From positions 682,001 through 746,000 of the forward strand of contig CAWAAR010000001.1 in NCBI GenBank assembly GCA_963780135.1: 64,000 nucleotides of DNA, given 5' to 3'. This document shows positions 36,824-46,100 of this stretch, one piece after another (positions within the stretch are counted from its first letter, which is position 1; every line of letters begins with the position of its first letter). The DNA is from Clostridium_AM sp963780135. GTDB lineage: Bacteria > Bacillota > Clostridia > Clostridiales > Clostridiaceae. Under the pieces are notes generated by a model. The model saw only the letters and a list, made by a program, of their open reading frames with translations. It was not told where the DNA came from and ran no database searches. The translations under genes were made by a program, and so were the position numbers.

Positions 36824-37823
36824 CTTCTCCACCTCTTGATATTACTATCTCTCCAGCTTCGTCTAACCTTCTTATAATACCTACAATTCTTTGCTGTGCT
36901 TTTTCTACATCCATAAGTCTTACAGGTCCTAAGAACTCTATGTCTTCCTTCAATGCAGCAGCTGCTCTCTTAGATTGATTTCTGAAGATAGCATTTGCCA
37001 CTTCCTCAGAGCATCCTTTAAGTGCCAAACCAAGTTCCTTACTTTCAACTTCTCTAAGAACTCTTTGAATTGCAACATCATCAAGAGTAATAACATCTTC
37101 GAATACAAACATGGACTCTTTAACTTTTTCTGCCAATTCTGCATCTTCTTTTTCAAGACCTTCTGTAATATTTTTCTCTGTAGTCCTATCAACTTGATTA
37201 AGAATATCTACTATAGTTTGAACTCCACCAATTACTTTCATATCTGATTTAACTACAGAAGACAATTTACCATCTAAAACTTTTTCAATTTCTTTTACCA
37301 CCATTGGTGATGTGCTATTCATAGTAGCTATCCTATAAGCTACTTCTGCTTGAACATCTTCTGGAAGCGCAGATAATATTTGTCCTGACTTATCTGATTG
37401 AAGATAACACAATATAAGTGCAATAGTTTGTGGATGTTCATTAGTTATTATATTTAACAATTGATGAGCATCCGCTTTTCTAGCTATAGCAAACGGCCTA
37501 AATTGCTGAGTTGCTTCTGTAACCTTGTCTAATATCTCCATAGCTCTTTGATTTCCTAATGCTTTAGCTAAAAGATTTTTGGCATAATCCATACCGCCTT
37601 CTGTTAAATAATCTTTAGCTTTATTCATTTCTATAAACTCTTCAAGAATTATCTGCTTCTGATCAGACTTAACTGATGATATATTAGCTATTTCATAAGT
37701 TATTTTTTGTATCTCTGATTCTGGTAGCTTTTTAATTATTCCTGCTGAAGCCTCAGGTCCAAGAGTTATAAACAATATGGCTGCTTTTTGAACACCTGTT
37801 AACTTTTCATTATCTTTAGCCAA
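36807..37823 (-). CDS. fliG: FliG, flagellar motor switch protein
   Basis: A 338-residue protein with three armadillo-like domains. N-terminal KAAILFITLGPEASAGIIKKL binds FliF; EHPQTIALILCYL is the middle-domain EHPQR-like motif; the C-terminal torque helix has charged residues (DDVAIQRVLREVESKELGLAL). It transmits torque from stators that are not encoded in this window. Confidence 0.96.
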   Translation of the reverse strand: MAKDNEKLTGVQKAAILFITLGPEASAGIIKKLPESEIQKITYEIANISSVKSDQKQIILEEFIEMNKAKDYLTEGGMDYAKNLLAKALGNQRAMEILDKVTEATQQFRPFAIARKADAHQLLNIITNEHPQTIALILCYLQSDKSGQILSALPEDVQAEVAYRIATMNSTSPMVVKEIEKVLDGKLSSVVKSDMKVIGGVQTIVDILNQVDRTTEKNITEGLEKEDAELAEKVKESMFVFEDVITLDDVAIQRVLREVESKELGLALKGCSEEVANAIFRNQSKRAAAALKEDIEFLGPVRLMDVEKAQQRIVGIIRRLDEAGEIVISRGGEDAIIV

Positions 37824-37829
37824 ATTCTA

Positions 37830-39413
37830 TCACCTCTCATCTTCTGCTAGCCATGATTTCACAACATCTGCAACTTGTTCCGGCTTTTCTTTTGCGTAAT
37901 TCTTTATTTCGTTTTCTACATGAGATTGCTCATTTTCACTTTCAAGATCTGCAGATTTAAATTTAAATTGTTGTTTTGTAGGTTCAATTTCATCACCTAC
38001 AATTACATCAATGCCATTAACTTCATCTTCAAATAACTCTTCCTCTTCTACTCTTCTCTTTCTTCTCCACAAGAATAATGCTAGCATTGCTCCAAGAACT
38101 ACTGCTGCTGCAATACCAATTATAGTATAGGTCTTAGCTTTTTTAGCTTGATCAGCGGCTTTAGTCATAGCATCTAAGTCTTTTTTAGCTTTATCCTTCA
38201 AAGTAGTATCAAATGGAATTCCCTCTACACTTATAGTATCTCCTCTTTTAGCATCATAACCTATAGCTGATACTGCCAGGTTATTTATAGAAGTTTTAGT
38301 AGCAGGATCAACATTTCCATCTAAAGCTACAGAAGCTGTTAATCTTTTAACTGCACCTGCAGCTTTTATAGTTTTTTGTTCTACTTTTGATACATCATAA
38401 TTCTTAGTACTTTCATCATGAGTTGATGCCCCATTTCCATTGTTAGTTGTAGTAGTATTGGTCATATTATTGTCTACTGGACTATTAGAGGCTGTAGTTC
38501 CTTGGCCTGTAGACGTATCTTTTATATTATGCTCACTTACCACTACACTTTTGGGATCATATGTGGTCGAATCCTGTTGTACAGCATCAAAATCCAAATC
38601 TACATTAATTTTAACTTTAACTTTATCCTTTCCATAAATAGCCTCCAGCATATTTAAAAGCTTTTTCTCCAAATCCTTTTGGTAATCTTGTGTTAGCTGC
38701 TGCTGTTTTTCCGCTGGCGTGGTGGAATCACTTATATTATTTTTATCATTAAAAATATCTTTTGAAAGTAAAGTTAACTTATCGTCAATTACTTCTACAT
38801 TTTCCTTAGGTACATTCTTAACACTTCCTGATATTAGTGATACTAAAGCCTTTACTTGATCTGAATTTAATTTTTGGCCTTCCTTCATTTGCAGAGTTAC
38901 AGAAGCACTGCCTGGCTGAGTATCTTTAACAAATTGCGTATCATCTGGTAGCACAAGACTTACCCTTGCATTTTTTATTCCTGGAATACTTTTTATCGTT
39001 CTTTCTAGTTCTCCTTGAAGGGCTCTTTGATAATTTATTTTCATTTCAGCATCAGTCGATCCTAATTTGGTTTTATCTAAAAGTTCAAAGCCTTGACTTC
39101 CATTAGTCATACTAACTTCTGACAACATTTGCATTCTCAATTTATCTATTTGATCTTTAGGTACTAATATAGAATTTCCTTGAACTTTTGCGTCAACTTT
39201 ATCAGTTTGAAGTTGTTTATAAACTGCCGCAGAATCTGCTGCATCCATATTAGAAAACAAAACATCATACTTTGTAGAACCAAAAAATATTCCTAAATAT
39301 ACTAAGGATCCTATAATTGCTGTAAAAATTATTCCAAAAGCTATCTTCTTCTTTTTGCTTAAGCCTTTCCATTTCTCTATTAAATTTTTAAACCATTGTG
39401 ATAGCTTACCCAT
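37830..39413 (-). CDS. fliF: FliF, MS-ring protein
   Basis: A 527-residue protein with membrane segments at about 25-45 and 435-455, ring-building motifs between them (KIN...ELERTIKSIPGIKNARVSLV), and a C-terminal tail that binds FliG (VADVVKSWLAEDE). A Thr/Asn-rich low-complexity loop lies near residues 300-340. It is the base on which the motor and export gate are built. Confidence 0.95.
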   Translation of the reverse strand: MGKLSQWFKNLIEKWKGLSKKKKIAFGIIFTAIIGSLVYLGIFFGSTKYDVLFSNMDAADSAAVYKQLQTDKVDAKVQGNSILVPKDQIDKLRMQMLSEVSMTNGSQGFELLDKTKLGSTDAEMKINYQRALQGELERTIKSIPGIKNARVSLVLPDDTQFVKDTQPGSASVTLQMKEGQKLNSDQVKALVSLISGSVKNVPKENVEVIDDKLTLLSKDIFNDKNNISDSTTPAEKQQQLTQDYQKDLEKKLLNMLEAIYGKDKVKVKINVDLDFDAVQQDSTTYDPKSVVVSEHNIKDTSTGQGTTASNSPVDNNMTNTTTTNNGNGASTHDESTKNYDVSKVEQKTIKAAGAVKRLTASVALDGNVDPATKTSINNLAVSAIGYDAKRGDTISVEGIPFDTTLKDKAKKDLDAMTKAADQAKKAKTYTIIGIAAAVVLGAMLALFLWRRKRRVEEEELFEDEVNGIDVIVGDEIEPTKQQFKFKSADLESENEQSHVENEIKNYAKEKPEQVADVVKSWLAEDER

Positions 39414-39434
39414 TAATTTAGCACTCCTTACTTA

Positions 39435-39746
39435 CTATAACTGTGTCCTATTTAATTCCTGATAGGCTTCCACAAACTTATTTCTAATTTGAACTGCAAG
39501 ATCTATTGACATTTTAGCTTCCTCAGTATCCAGCATAACTTTATGTATATCTGTTTCATCACCTTTAATGAAACTTTCAGTAGTGTCATCTGCCTTTAAT
39601 TGCTGAGCATTTACTTCATCTAATTTTCCCTTTAAAAAATCCCCAAATCCAACAGATTCCGTTTCTGTATTTTTCGTTTTATCACTATTATTAATTCCAA
39701 TTCCCTGAAAAACTCTACTATCAGGAACAAATTCATTTATTTTCAT
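39435..39746 (-). CDS. fliE: FliE, hook-basal body adaptor
   Basis: A 103-residue protein, with SVGFGDFLKGKLDEVNAQQL in the centre and the conserved C-terminal helix MSIDLAVQIRNKFVEAYQEL. FliE joins the MS ring to the rod. It lies 11 bp after flgC and 21 bp before fliF. Confidence 0.93.
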   Translation of the reverse strand: MKINEFVPDSRVFQGIGINNSDKTKNTETESVGFGDFLKGKLDEVNAQQLKADDTTESFIKGDETDIHKVMLDTEEAKMSIDLAVQIRNKFVEAYQELNRTQL

Positions 39747-39757
39747 AATAAACCTCC

Positions 39758-40192
39758 TTATCTTCCAATTTCTAAAGCCTTTGAAAACATGGTTTTTTCA
39801 GAATTAATAGCATCTATATTAGCTTCATAAGCTCTTGTAGCCACCATCATATCTGCCATTTCATTTAAAATATTTACATTTGGCATAGAAACATATCCTT
39901 GATTATCTGCATCCGGATTAGATGGGTCATAAACTCTTCTAAAAGCAGACTGGTCATTTTTAATACCTATAGCTTTTACTCCTTGAGACGTTTCTTCATA
40001 TTGCCCAGTTTCTTTATTCAACTGTGAATTTAAATTTTCTTGAAAAACTGCAATTTTTCTTCTATAAGGTTGTCCATCAGCGCCTCTAGTAGTGTCTACA
40101 TTGGCTATATTTGAAGCTATGGTATCCATTCTAAGTCTTTCCGCTGAAAGTCCACTAGCACTTATTCTTAAATTATTAAATGCTTTAATCAT
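39758..40192 (-). CDS. flgC: FlgC, proximal rod protein
   Basis: A 144-residue rod protein. The N-terminal coil ISASGLSAERLRMDTIASNI, the motif NVDTTRGADGQPYRRK and the C-terminal MADMMVATRAYEANIDAINS are diagnostic. It is 26 bp downstream of flgB. Confidence 0.95.
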   Translation of the reverse strand: MIKAFNNLRISASGLSAERLRMDTIASNIANVDTTRGADGQPYRRKIAVFQENLNSQLNKETGQYEETSQGVKAIGIKNDQSAFRRVYDPSNPDADNQGYVSMPNVNILNEMADMMVATRAYEANIDAINSEKTMFSKALEIGR

Positions 40193-40218
40193 AAGACATT
40201 CCCCTTTCTAATAAAAAA

Positions 40219-40614
40219 TTATCTACCATTAATAACGTATTTTTCCGAAGTTAGCCTGCTATTAGCTTGGCCTATTAATGCCATATACATAAGCGCATTA
40301 GCTGCCTGATTAGTTTTTTCATTCTCTATGTCTACATTATTTCCATCTTCTCGCATACTAGTAGAGTTATCTGTATTCGTTTTTATTTCGCCATAATTTC
40401 CTTGTAATTTAATATGTTTATCATCTGTAGTTTTCAATTCTATATTTTCCATATTATTTTCCAATGATTCTTCAAAAGTTACATATTTCCTTTTATACCC
40501 TTTGGTATTTACATTTGCAATATTGCTTCCTATTGCTTTACTTCTCTCTGTAGAAGCGGTTAGCCCTTTTTTTATCAAATTATAGACTTCCTGATCTTTA
40601 GATATGCTTCCCAT
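40219..40614 (-). CDS. flgB: FlgB, proximal rod protein
   Basis: A 131-residue rod protein with GLTASTERSKAIGSNIANVN and GYKRKYVTFEESL at the N-terminus and a C-terminal helix; it is the first gene of the flagellar operon. Start choice is uncertain: GGGGGA is followed after 7 nt by TTG (40620) and after 13 nt by ATG (40614). The frame is open to 40635, but that part contains the ribosome site. Confidence 0.9.
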   Translation of the reverse strand: MGSISKDQEVYNLIKKGLTASTERSKAIGSNIANVNTKGYKRKYVTFEESLENNMENIELKTTDDKHIKLQGNYGEIKTNTDNSTSMREDGNNVDIENEKTNQAANALMYMALIGQANSRLTSEKYVINGR

Positions 40615-40676
40615 ATTCAACTTGCAATCCCCCATTATAAATATTTTTTCTATTGCCAGTAATTTTAATATAATTT

Positions 40677-40709
40677 TAGTTTATATTAAAACACGATTAA
40701 TATAAACTA
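40677..40709. promoter_or_regulatory. Perfect 13-bp inverted repeat before the flagellar operon
   Basis: TAGTTTATATTAA (40677-40689) and TTAATATAAACTA (40697-40709) are exact complements around a 7-bp centre, 60-90 bp before flgB. It looks like an operator; a leader hairpin is the alternative. The rest of the 404-bp gap 40636-41039 is very AT-rich, and I could not fix the promoter. Confidence 0.5.
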
Positions 40710-40980
40710 TTTTATCATAAAACATAAAGAAAATGTTAAGTTTTAAAAAAAATGTTGTTATTTTTATATTATTTTTATAACAAAGTTTTAATTCCATTTA
40801 AAAATACGTTAATGTTTATTTTTGTCTAAATTTAATTTTGCAAATCTAGTTTAAATATTATCATTTTGTCCTTATTATTATACAATATTAAGGTATGTTT
40901 TACTACCTAATTTTAAATGTGATTCCAACTTTAATTTAACTTTTATAACATTTTATACTAGAAAAATCAATATTTTCTTT

Positions 40981-41030
40981 GACAAAACAAAAACAGTGTC
41001 AAATTAGCCTTAGCCAAAATTTGACACTGT
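40981..41030 (-). terminator. Flagellin terminator
   Basis: AACAGTGTCAAATT pairs with AATTTGACACTGT around a short loop just after the flagellin stop at 41040; the minus-strand transcript then enters a U-run (TTTTTGTTTTG). Confidence 0.9.
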
Positions 41031-41039
41031 GATTTTTAA

Positions 41040-41900
41040 TTATTTACTTTTTACATTTTGAAGTACTTGCAATGCATCCTGTGGTAATTTATTTGTTTGA
41101 ACCATCATCGCATTTCCAGCTTGAACAAGAATATTTGATCTAGTATAGTTAGCCATTTCCTCTGCTATATCTGCATCTCGAATTTCACTATCTGCTGAAT
41201 CCATCCTATCAGACATTTCTTCTGTATTATTAACATTTTCTTGAAATCTATTTTCTAATGCACCATATTGACTCCTTATAGAAACTATGGTGCTTAAAGA
41301 TTGATCCACAATATTTAAAGCATTGTCAATATTATTAACATCAGTTATGCTATATAATTTATTAGATTTTAATTCTATCAAAGAACTTTTACCATCTGAA
41401 GTTTTTAGATTTTCAGCAGTTACATTTTTTTGGGATATAACTATACTTTCCCCTGCATTTGCTCCAATAGGCATTTCCAAATCTTTTTCTTGACTCAATA
41501 ACTTAACTCCGTTAAATTCAGTGTTTTTAGCCATAGTATCCATTCCATCTATCATTTGATCAATTTCATTTTGTATGGTTTGTTTATCTTCTAGAGTGTT
41601 TACTGTTCCTGATTGTACTACAAGCTGTCTTACCCTTTGAATCATTCCAGTCATTCCATCTAATCCGCCTTCGGCAGTTTGAAGCATACTCACACCATCT
41701 TGCGAATTTCTAGATGCCATTTGAAGTCCTCTTATTTGCATTCTCATTCTTTCACTTTCAGCAATACCATTAGGACTATCTTTAGCATTATTTACTTTAT
41801 ACCCAGAAGATATCTTTGCTGATGCAACACTTTGACTCTGCAAAGATTTTGAATAAGCCCTATACACATTCGATGATGCTAAATTATGATTTAATCTCAT
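41040..41900 (-). CDS. Flagellin (first of two)
   Basis: A 286-residue flagellin. The N-terminal D0/D1 region (MRLNHNLASSNVYRAYSKS to NTEFNGVKLL) and the C-terminal region (DADIAEEMANYTRSNILVQAG) are conserved. The variable centre is short. The C-terminal end reads TNKLPQDALQVLQNVKSK. It polymerises into the filament. ATG at 41900 has GGAG 8 nt upstream; a GTG at 41909 overlaps it. Only 37 bp separate it from the secreted Ig-like gene, so the two are probably co-transcribed, which is unusual for a flagellin. It differs strongly from the flagellin at 62271-63233. Confidence 0.93.
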   Translation of the reverse strand: MRLNHNLASSNVYRAYSKSLQSQSVASAKISSGYKVNNAKDSPNGIAESERMRMQIRGLQMASRNSQDGVSMLQTAEGGLDGMTGMIQRVRQLVVQSGTVNTLEDKQTIQNEIDQMIDGMDTMAKNTEFNGVKLLSQEKDLEMPIGANAGESIVISQKNVTAENLKTSDGKSSLIELKSNKLYSITDVNNIDNALNIVDQSLSTIVSIRSQYGALENRFQENVNNTEEMSDRMDSADSEIRDADIAEEMANYTRSNILVQAGNAMMVQTNKLPQDALQVLQNVKSK

Positions 41901-41937
41901 AACATCCACTCCAAATCATATAAATTAATTTCTGTAT

Positions 41938-42621
41938 TTAATTTGCTAAGGTTATTTTCATGCTAATATTACTTTTTGTAGCACTTACATCCAATGTAGA
42001 ATCCCCAAGTAAATTTCCTTTATCATCATAAAAAGAAACTTTTGCTGTGCCTTGTAACACAAGTAAAACAGCATTACTACCAATATCAAATAGCTTATCA
42101 TTGCCTTCTATTTTATATTTAGAAGCAGAGGGCAAATTTGTAGATACAGTTATTTGTTTTAACGTAGGAATAACTGGAACAACTACTACGACATTTGCTG
42201 AAGCATTATAACTATTATTATCCTTAGAAGTTAAATTAAACTTTAATACGGCAGATTTTGGTAAACTTTTTCCTTTTTTAGACTTAATACTTTTATCTAT
42301 AGTTAACTTATAATTATGTGACATTTTGTATCCTCCAGAAGGCGGATTAACTTTTGCTGAATTTTCATCATCCCCTGCTGAAACACTTACACTAACAGCA
42401 CTTCCATCCGTAAGATCTTGAATGCTAACAGTATTATTTAAAGAATTAACATCTACTGGTGTTCTAAACTTCAATGTCCAAACTTTGTTCACATCACTTA
42501 TAGCTCTAGTCCCCATATCATTAAAATCTTCTGCTGCTGAAACCTTTAACGAACCATAAGAAACGCAACAAATCATTACAAATGTCAAAATTAAGACAGC
42601 TCTTTTTATAGCTTTTTTCAA
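41938..42621 (-). CDS. Small secreted Ig-like protein
   Basis: A 227-residue protein with a signal peptide (about 1-30, ending KVSAA) and a bacterial Ig-like domain of the Big_5/SbsA type (VWTLKFRTPVDVNSLNNTVSI to KSAVLKFNL, about 45-135). A second beta-rich half (about 150-227) follows. No anchor motif is visible. The start is TTG at 42621, with GGAGG 9 nt upstream. It sits directly upstream of the flagellin gene, so it may act at the filament or cell surface; this is inference from context only. Confidence 0.75.
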   Translation of the reverse strand: MKKAIKRAVLILTFVMICCVSYGSLKVSAAEDFNDMGTRAISDVNKVWTLKFRTPVDVNSLNNTVSIQDLTDGSAVSVSVSAGDDENSAKVNPPSGGYKMSHNYKLTIDKSIKSKKGKSLPKSAVLKFNLTSKDNNSYNASANVVVVVPVIPTLKQITVSTNLPSASKYKIEGNDKLFDIGSNAVLLVLQGTAKVSFYDDKGNLLGDSTLDVSATKSNISMKITLAN

Positions 42622-42660
42622 TTTTTCTTCCTCCTTTTAAGTATTACCTACTAAACTTTC

Positions 42661-42899
42661 GCACATACAATATTTTTAATTAATAGTTAAGAATGAAGAA
42701 TTAATAGTTAATGTGGATTTTTTTCCGTTACACTACAAAAAATCTTTAATTAAATTTTTGATAGCTCGTTTTGCTAAAGCAAAACATTGCTGATATATAT
42801 AGATTTAAAGGTTTTTTGCGGTAGCTAAAAATCAACCTTTACTATTAATTCTTAATTATTAATTCTTAACTAGCGAAGCTTTGCTTCTCATTTTGCTTA
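42661..42899. repeat. Palindromic intergenic element, group A, long form (copy 2)
   Basis: About 240 bp, homologous to 15701-15925 in the same orientation, including AATTAATAGTTAAGAATGAAG, TTACACTACAAAAAATC and GCGGTAGCTAAAAATCAACC. The loop differs (ATAGCTCGTTTTGCTAAAGC). It ends in GCGAAGCTTTGCTTC and TTTGCTTA. With the solo arm next to it, it occupies much of the 554-bp gap 42622-43175. Confidence 0.8.
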
Positions 42900-42993
42900 A
42901 ACTACGAAAATTGATTCACTTATATATTATCGTTAATACATAGTTATTTCTTTATGGTTTTAAATTATCTTGTAAAACTTTTAACTTTCACAA

Positions 42994-43053
42994 AATAAGC
43001 AAATTACTTCCTTCACTGTCAATTGTCCACTGTCAACTCTCAACTAAAAAACA
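42994..43053. repeat. Solo arm of a palindromic element
   Basis: AAGCAAATTACTTCCTTCAC, then GTCAATTGTCCACTGTCAAC, CTCTCAACT. This is the complement of one arm of the element at 8890-9076 (AATTGACAG, AGTGAAGG), including the shared AAGCAAATT end, but no opposing arm is seen nearby. A purine-rich hairpin at about 43076-43102 (AGGAGG...CCTCCT) follows; it lacks a U-run and is a weak candidate terminator for the next gene. Confidence 0.5.
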
Positions 43054-43175
43054 TTGTCTTGTTTTATTGATTTAAGGAGGAAGGTTCCCCTCCCTCCTCT
43101 TTAGCTTTTGTATTGTTTTAACTTTTTTCGTAGCTTGTCACTAAAAATTTTTATACCACTAAGGTCTTTAGCTTT

Positions 43176-46100
43176 CTACTTATCAGCACCTAAATCAACC
43201 CAAGCTGATTTATTTCCGGCCGTATCTACAGCACGTACCCATATATGATCAGTTGCGATATTAGGTATTACTATGTCACCAAATATCGTTGTATTTGCTC
43301 CTACTATTGTAGTAACTGTAGTAGAGCCATCTGCAGTAGCACTTGCACCTGGATCTGTTGCTGATACTTTATATTCTAAAGTAATATTTTCGCTTAATGC
43401 GGATCCTGTTGATCCAACAACAACATTATCTTTATCACCATTTGTTCCATTATTTACACTTCCTGCAGTTAAAGTAAATCCATTTGTTGCATTACTTACA
43501 GGAATTGATGGTGGAGTTGTATCTGTTACTGTTGGTACAGTAAATGTTATTGGAGCTCCTGGTGTATTTCCAGCTTGATCCACTACATTTGCTGCAGTTA
43601 TGGTTATAACATCATTAGCTGCTACAGTTACTCCCGCTGTTCCTAAGGTTATATTAAATGTATTATCATAATCTGCACCTGGTGTATTCGGAAGTACAGT
43701 TGCTCCTGTAGATCCAAAACTGTGACTATTTGATAGAGTTAACGTACTAGTTACATTATTAGATTTAACTTTTTCACTGAATTTAATTGTTATAGTGTTT
43801 CCAGTACTTAATCCATTTGCAGTTATTGAACCCGTTGTAGCTGCTGTTGGTGCTGTTGTATCTATAACTATGTTTTTAGCACCTGCTAGAGTATTTGGAA
43901 GTTCAGCAGGTTTAGTAGGATCTGGTAATGTAATACTAGCATTTGATGTAAGACTTCCTACTGCAGATGTTATAGTTCCTCCATTTAGATTTATTGAATT
44001 TACATCTAAATCTGGTGAAATTTCTCCACTTCCAACTGTATAATTAAATGTTAAAGCGCTTGTGCCAGAACCACTTGTATAATTCACATAGAGATCAGCT
44101 CCACCTGCTCCAGAATTTATTTTTAATCTTGGAGTTCCTGTAACTGTAACATTTCCGTTAAAGTTAACAGTTATAGGTATAACTTTTCCTACATTATAGC
44201 TTGCATCATTTGCTGACGTAGTTATAGATGATATAGCTGCATATACAGGTTGAACAATTGTGGCATCATTATATCCTGTTGAAGATATTGTTAAACTGTG
44301 CACACCAGCTGTCTTAAATGTACCCGCTGGTATTGTTATCTTTCCTGACTGTGCACCAGCACCAGTTGGTATAATGCAACTAGCTTTTATATCAGTGTTA
44401 GTAGCTGCATCCTTTATAGCAGTTATATTTGATTTCCAGTTATCATCATTTGTAAATGTAATTACAATATCATCTGCTGTAGTTTTTCCTGATGCCGCTG
44501 TTAAGTCTGGTGGGTTAACTCCCACTACACCATTTGTAACTGTCTGATTGAATGTATCTGCTAAATTTCCTGCTAAGTCTTTTATATTATTTGTTCCCGT
44601 TTTATTATATTTCACGCTTACACTATTTCCATAAGGTATATCTTTATCTAAAGCTATAGTAACAACTGATCCGCTAACTGTAACTCCAGTAATATTAGTA
44701 CTTGCCGGAGCACCAAAAATTTCAAAATTCTTAGGATCAGTATTTACAACAGGCTCAGTACTTATTGCTGTAATATTCAAAGCCTCATTATAAGTAAGCA
44801 CTATATTATTTTTTGCTGCATTATTAATTACAGCACTTTGTAATACTGGCTTAGTTGAATCAATCTTAAATGAACCTGCACTTTGTACTTGTACATTACT
44901 ATTACTATCTATAAACACTACCTTGTAATCTCCAGTTTGTTTTGGCAGAGCCTTTGCAGTAGTAAGATCTGTAAATTGTACACCATTATCAGTAGTCATG
45001 TACTGCTTAATTTGAGCTTCTGTAGAATAATTCCACGAAGCAGGTATTACATAAGCACCACCACTTGGTAATGAAGAAGTAACAGCAATATCAATAATAT
45101 CTTGAAGAGCATTTAATGCGCCTCCCTGTAATGGATTCAAGCCTGTCTTTATTACAGGTGCCGTTATAGCTGTTGAAATAGCACCTGGATTTATTAATTT
45201 TCCATTAAACAATACAGGATTTGATACATTGTTATTTCCATTTAACAAGTCTGATGTAGGTGTAACATTGTTATTTGTAACAATACCACCAGATGTCAAT
45301 ACTGATGTAACACAATTATCAAAATTATTTGCCTGCAACAATCCTGTTCCTCCAATTCTAGAAGTTCCTCCTGTTACAGCCACAGCGCTATCAGCTCTTC
45401 CAATTTGAGGTACTATTTCACTAGAAGTTACATAATGATTATAATTTCTAAAGCTATTACCTGTAATTTGTAATGTTCCATTAGATTGATAAATCGCATC
45501 TTGATATCCATTTACTGTACTTGAATTTGCATAAAAATTACTACTAGTAATTTTATTCTCAGTGCTAGTACTATTAGAATTAAAATTGATAACTTTATTC
45601 ATTGAATTTGTAGCATCAAATGTTGAGTTTTTAACAGTTAGAGCATTACTTGTTTGATTAATGCCAATAGATGTTCCATTATCATTTTTAATATTAGTAA
45701 ATGATACTCCATCTAAATATAAGCTATTGGCTGAGTTAATAACACTTGATACATTTTGTGTATTTCCGTCTATAACCAAATTCTTAAGCATCAACGAGCT
45801 GCTACTTGATGTAATAAAGGAACCAGTGCTATTTAAATTATTTGCTTTAATCTGAGACATATTTCCAGTTCCTTCTATAATTAAAGGTCTGTTCACATCA
45901 AAATTATTCATAGTATATACTCTAGACAATAATTTAATATCTCCTACAGTAATATCTGCTAAAGCAGCTGCAAGTTGTGTATCATTAGAAACAGTTATAG
46001 AACTTTGAGCACCTATAGTAATTATTACATAACCTTGAATACCTGTCCCATCTTTCGCTGTAGCCCAAACTTTTACTCTTCCATTTTCTAATCCCTTCAA

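Noticed and set aside
43076..43102. Terminator after the giant surface gene
   Set aside because: The AGGAGG/CCTCCT hairpin lacks a U-run, so I list it only as a weak possibility under the solo-arm repeat.
43273..44547. Several plus-strand frames of 80-100 codons opposite the giant protein
   Set aside because: They have no ribosome sites, hydrophobic Val/Pro-rich translations and follow the codon pattern of the minus-strand gene.
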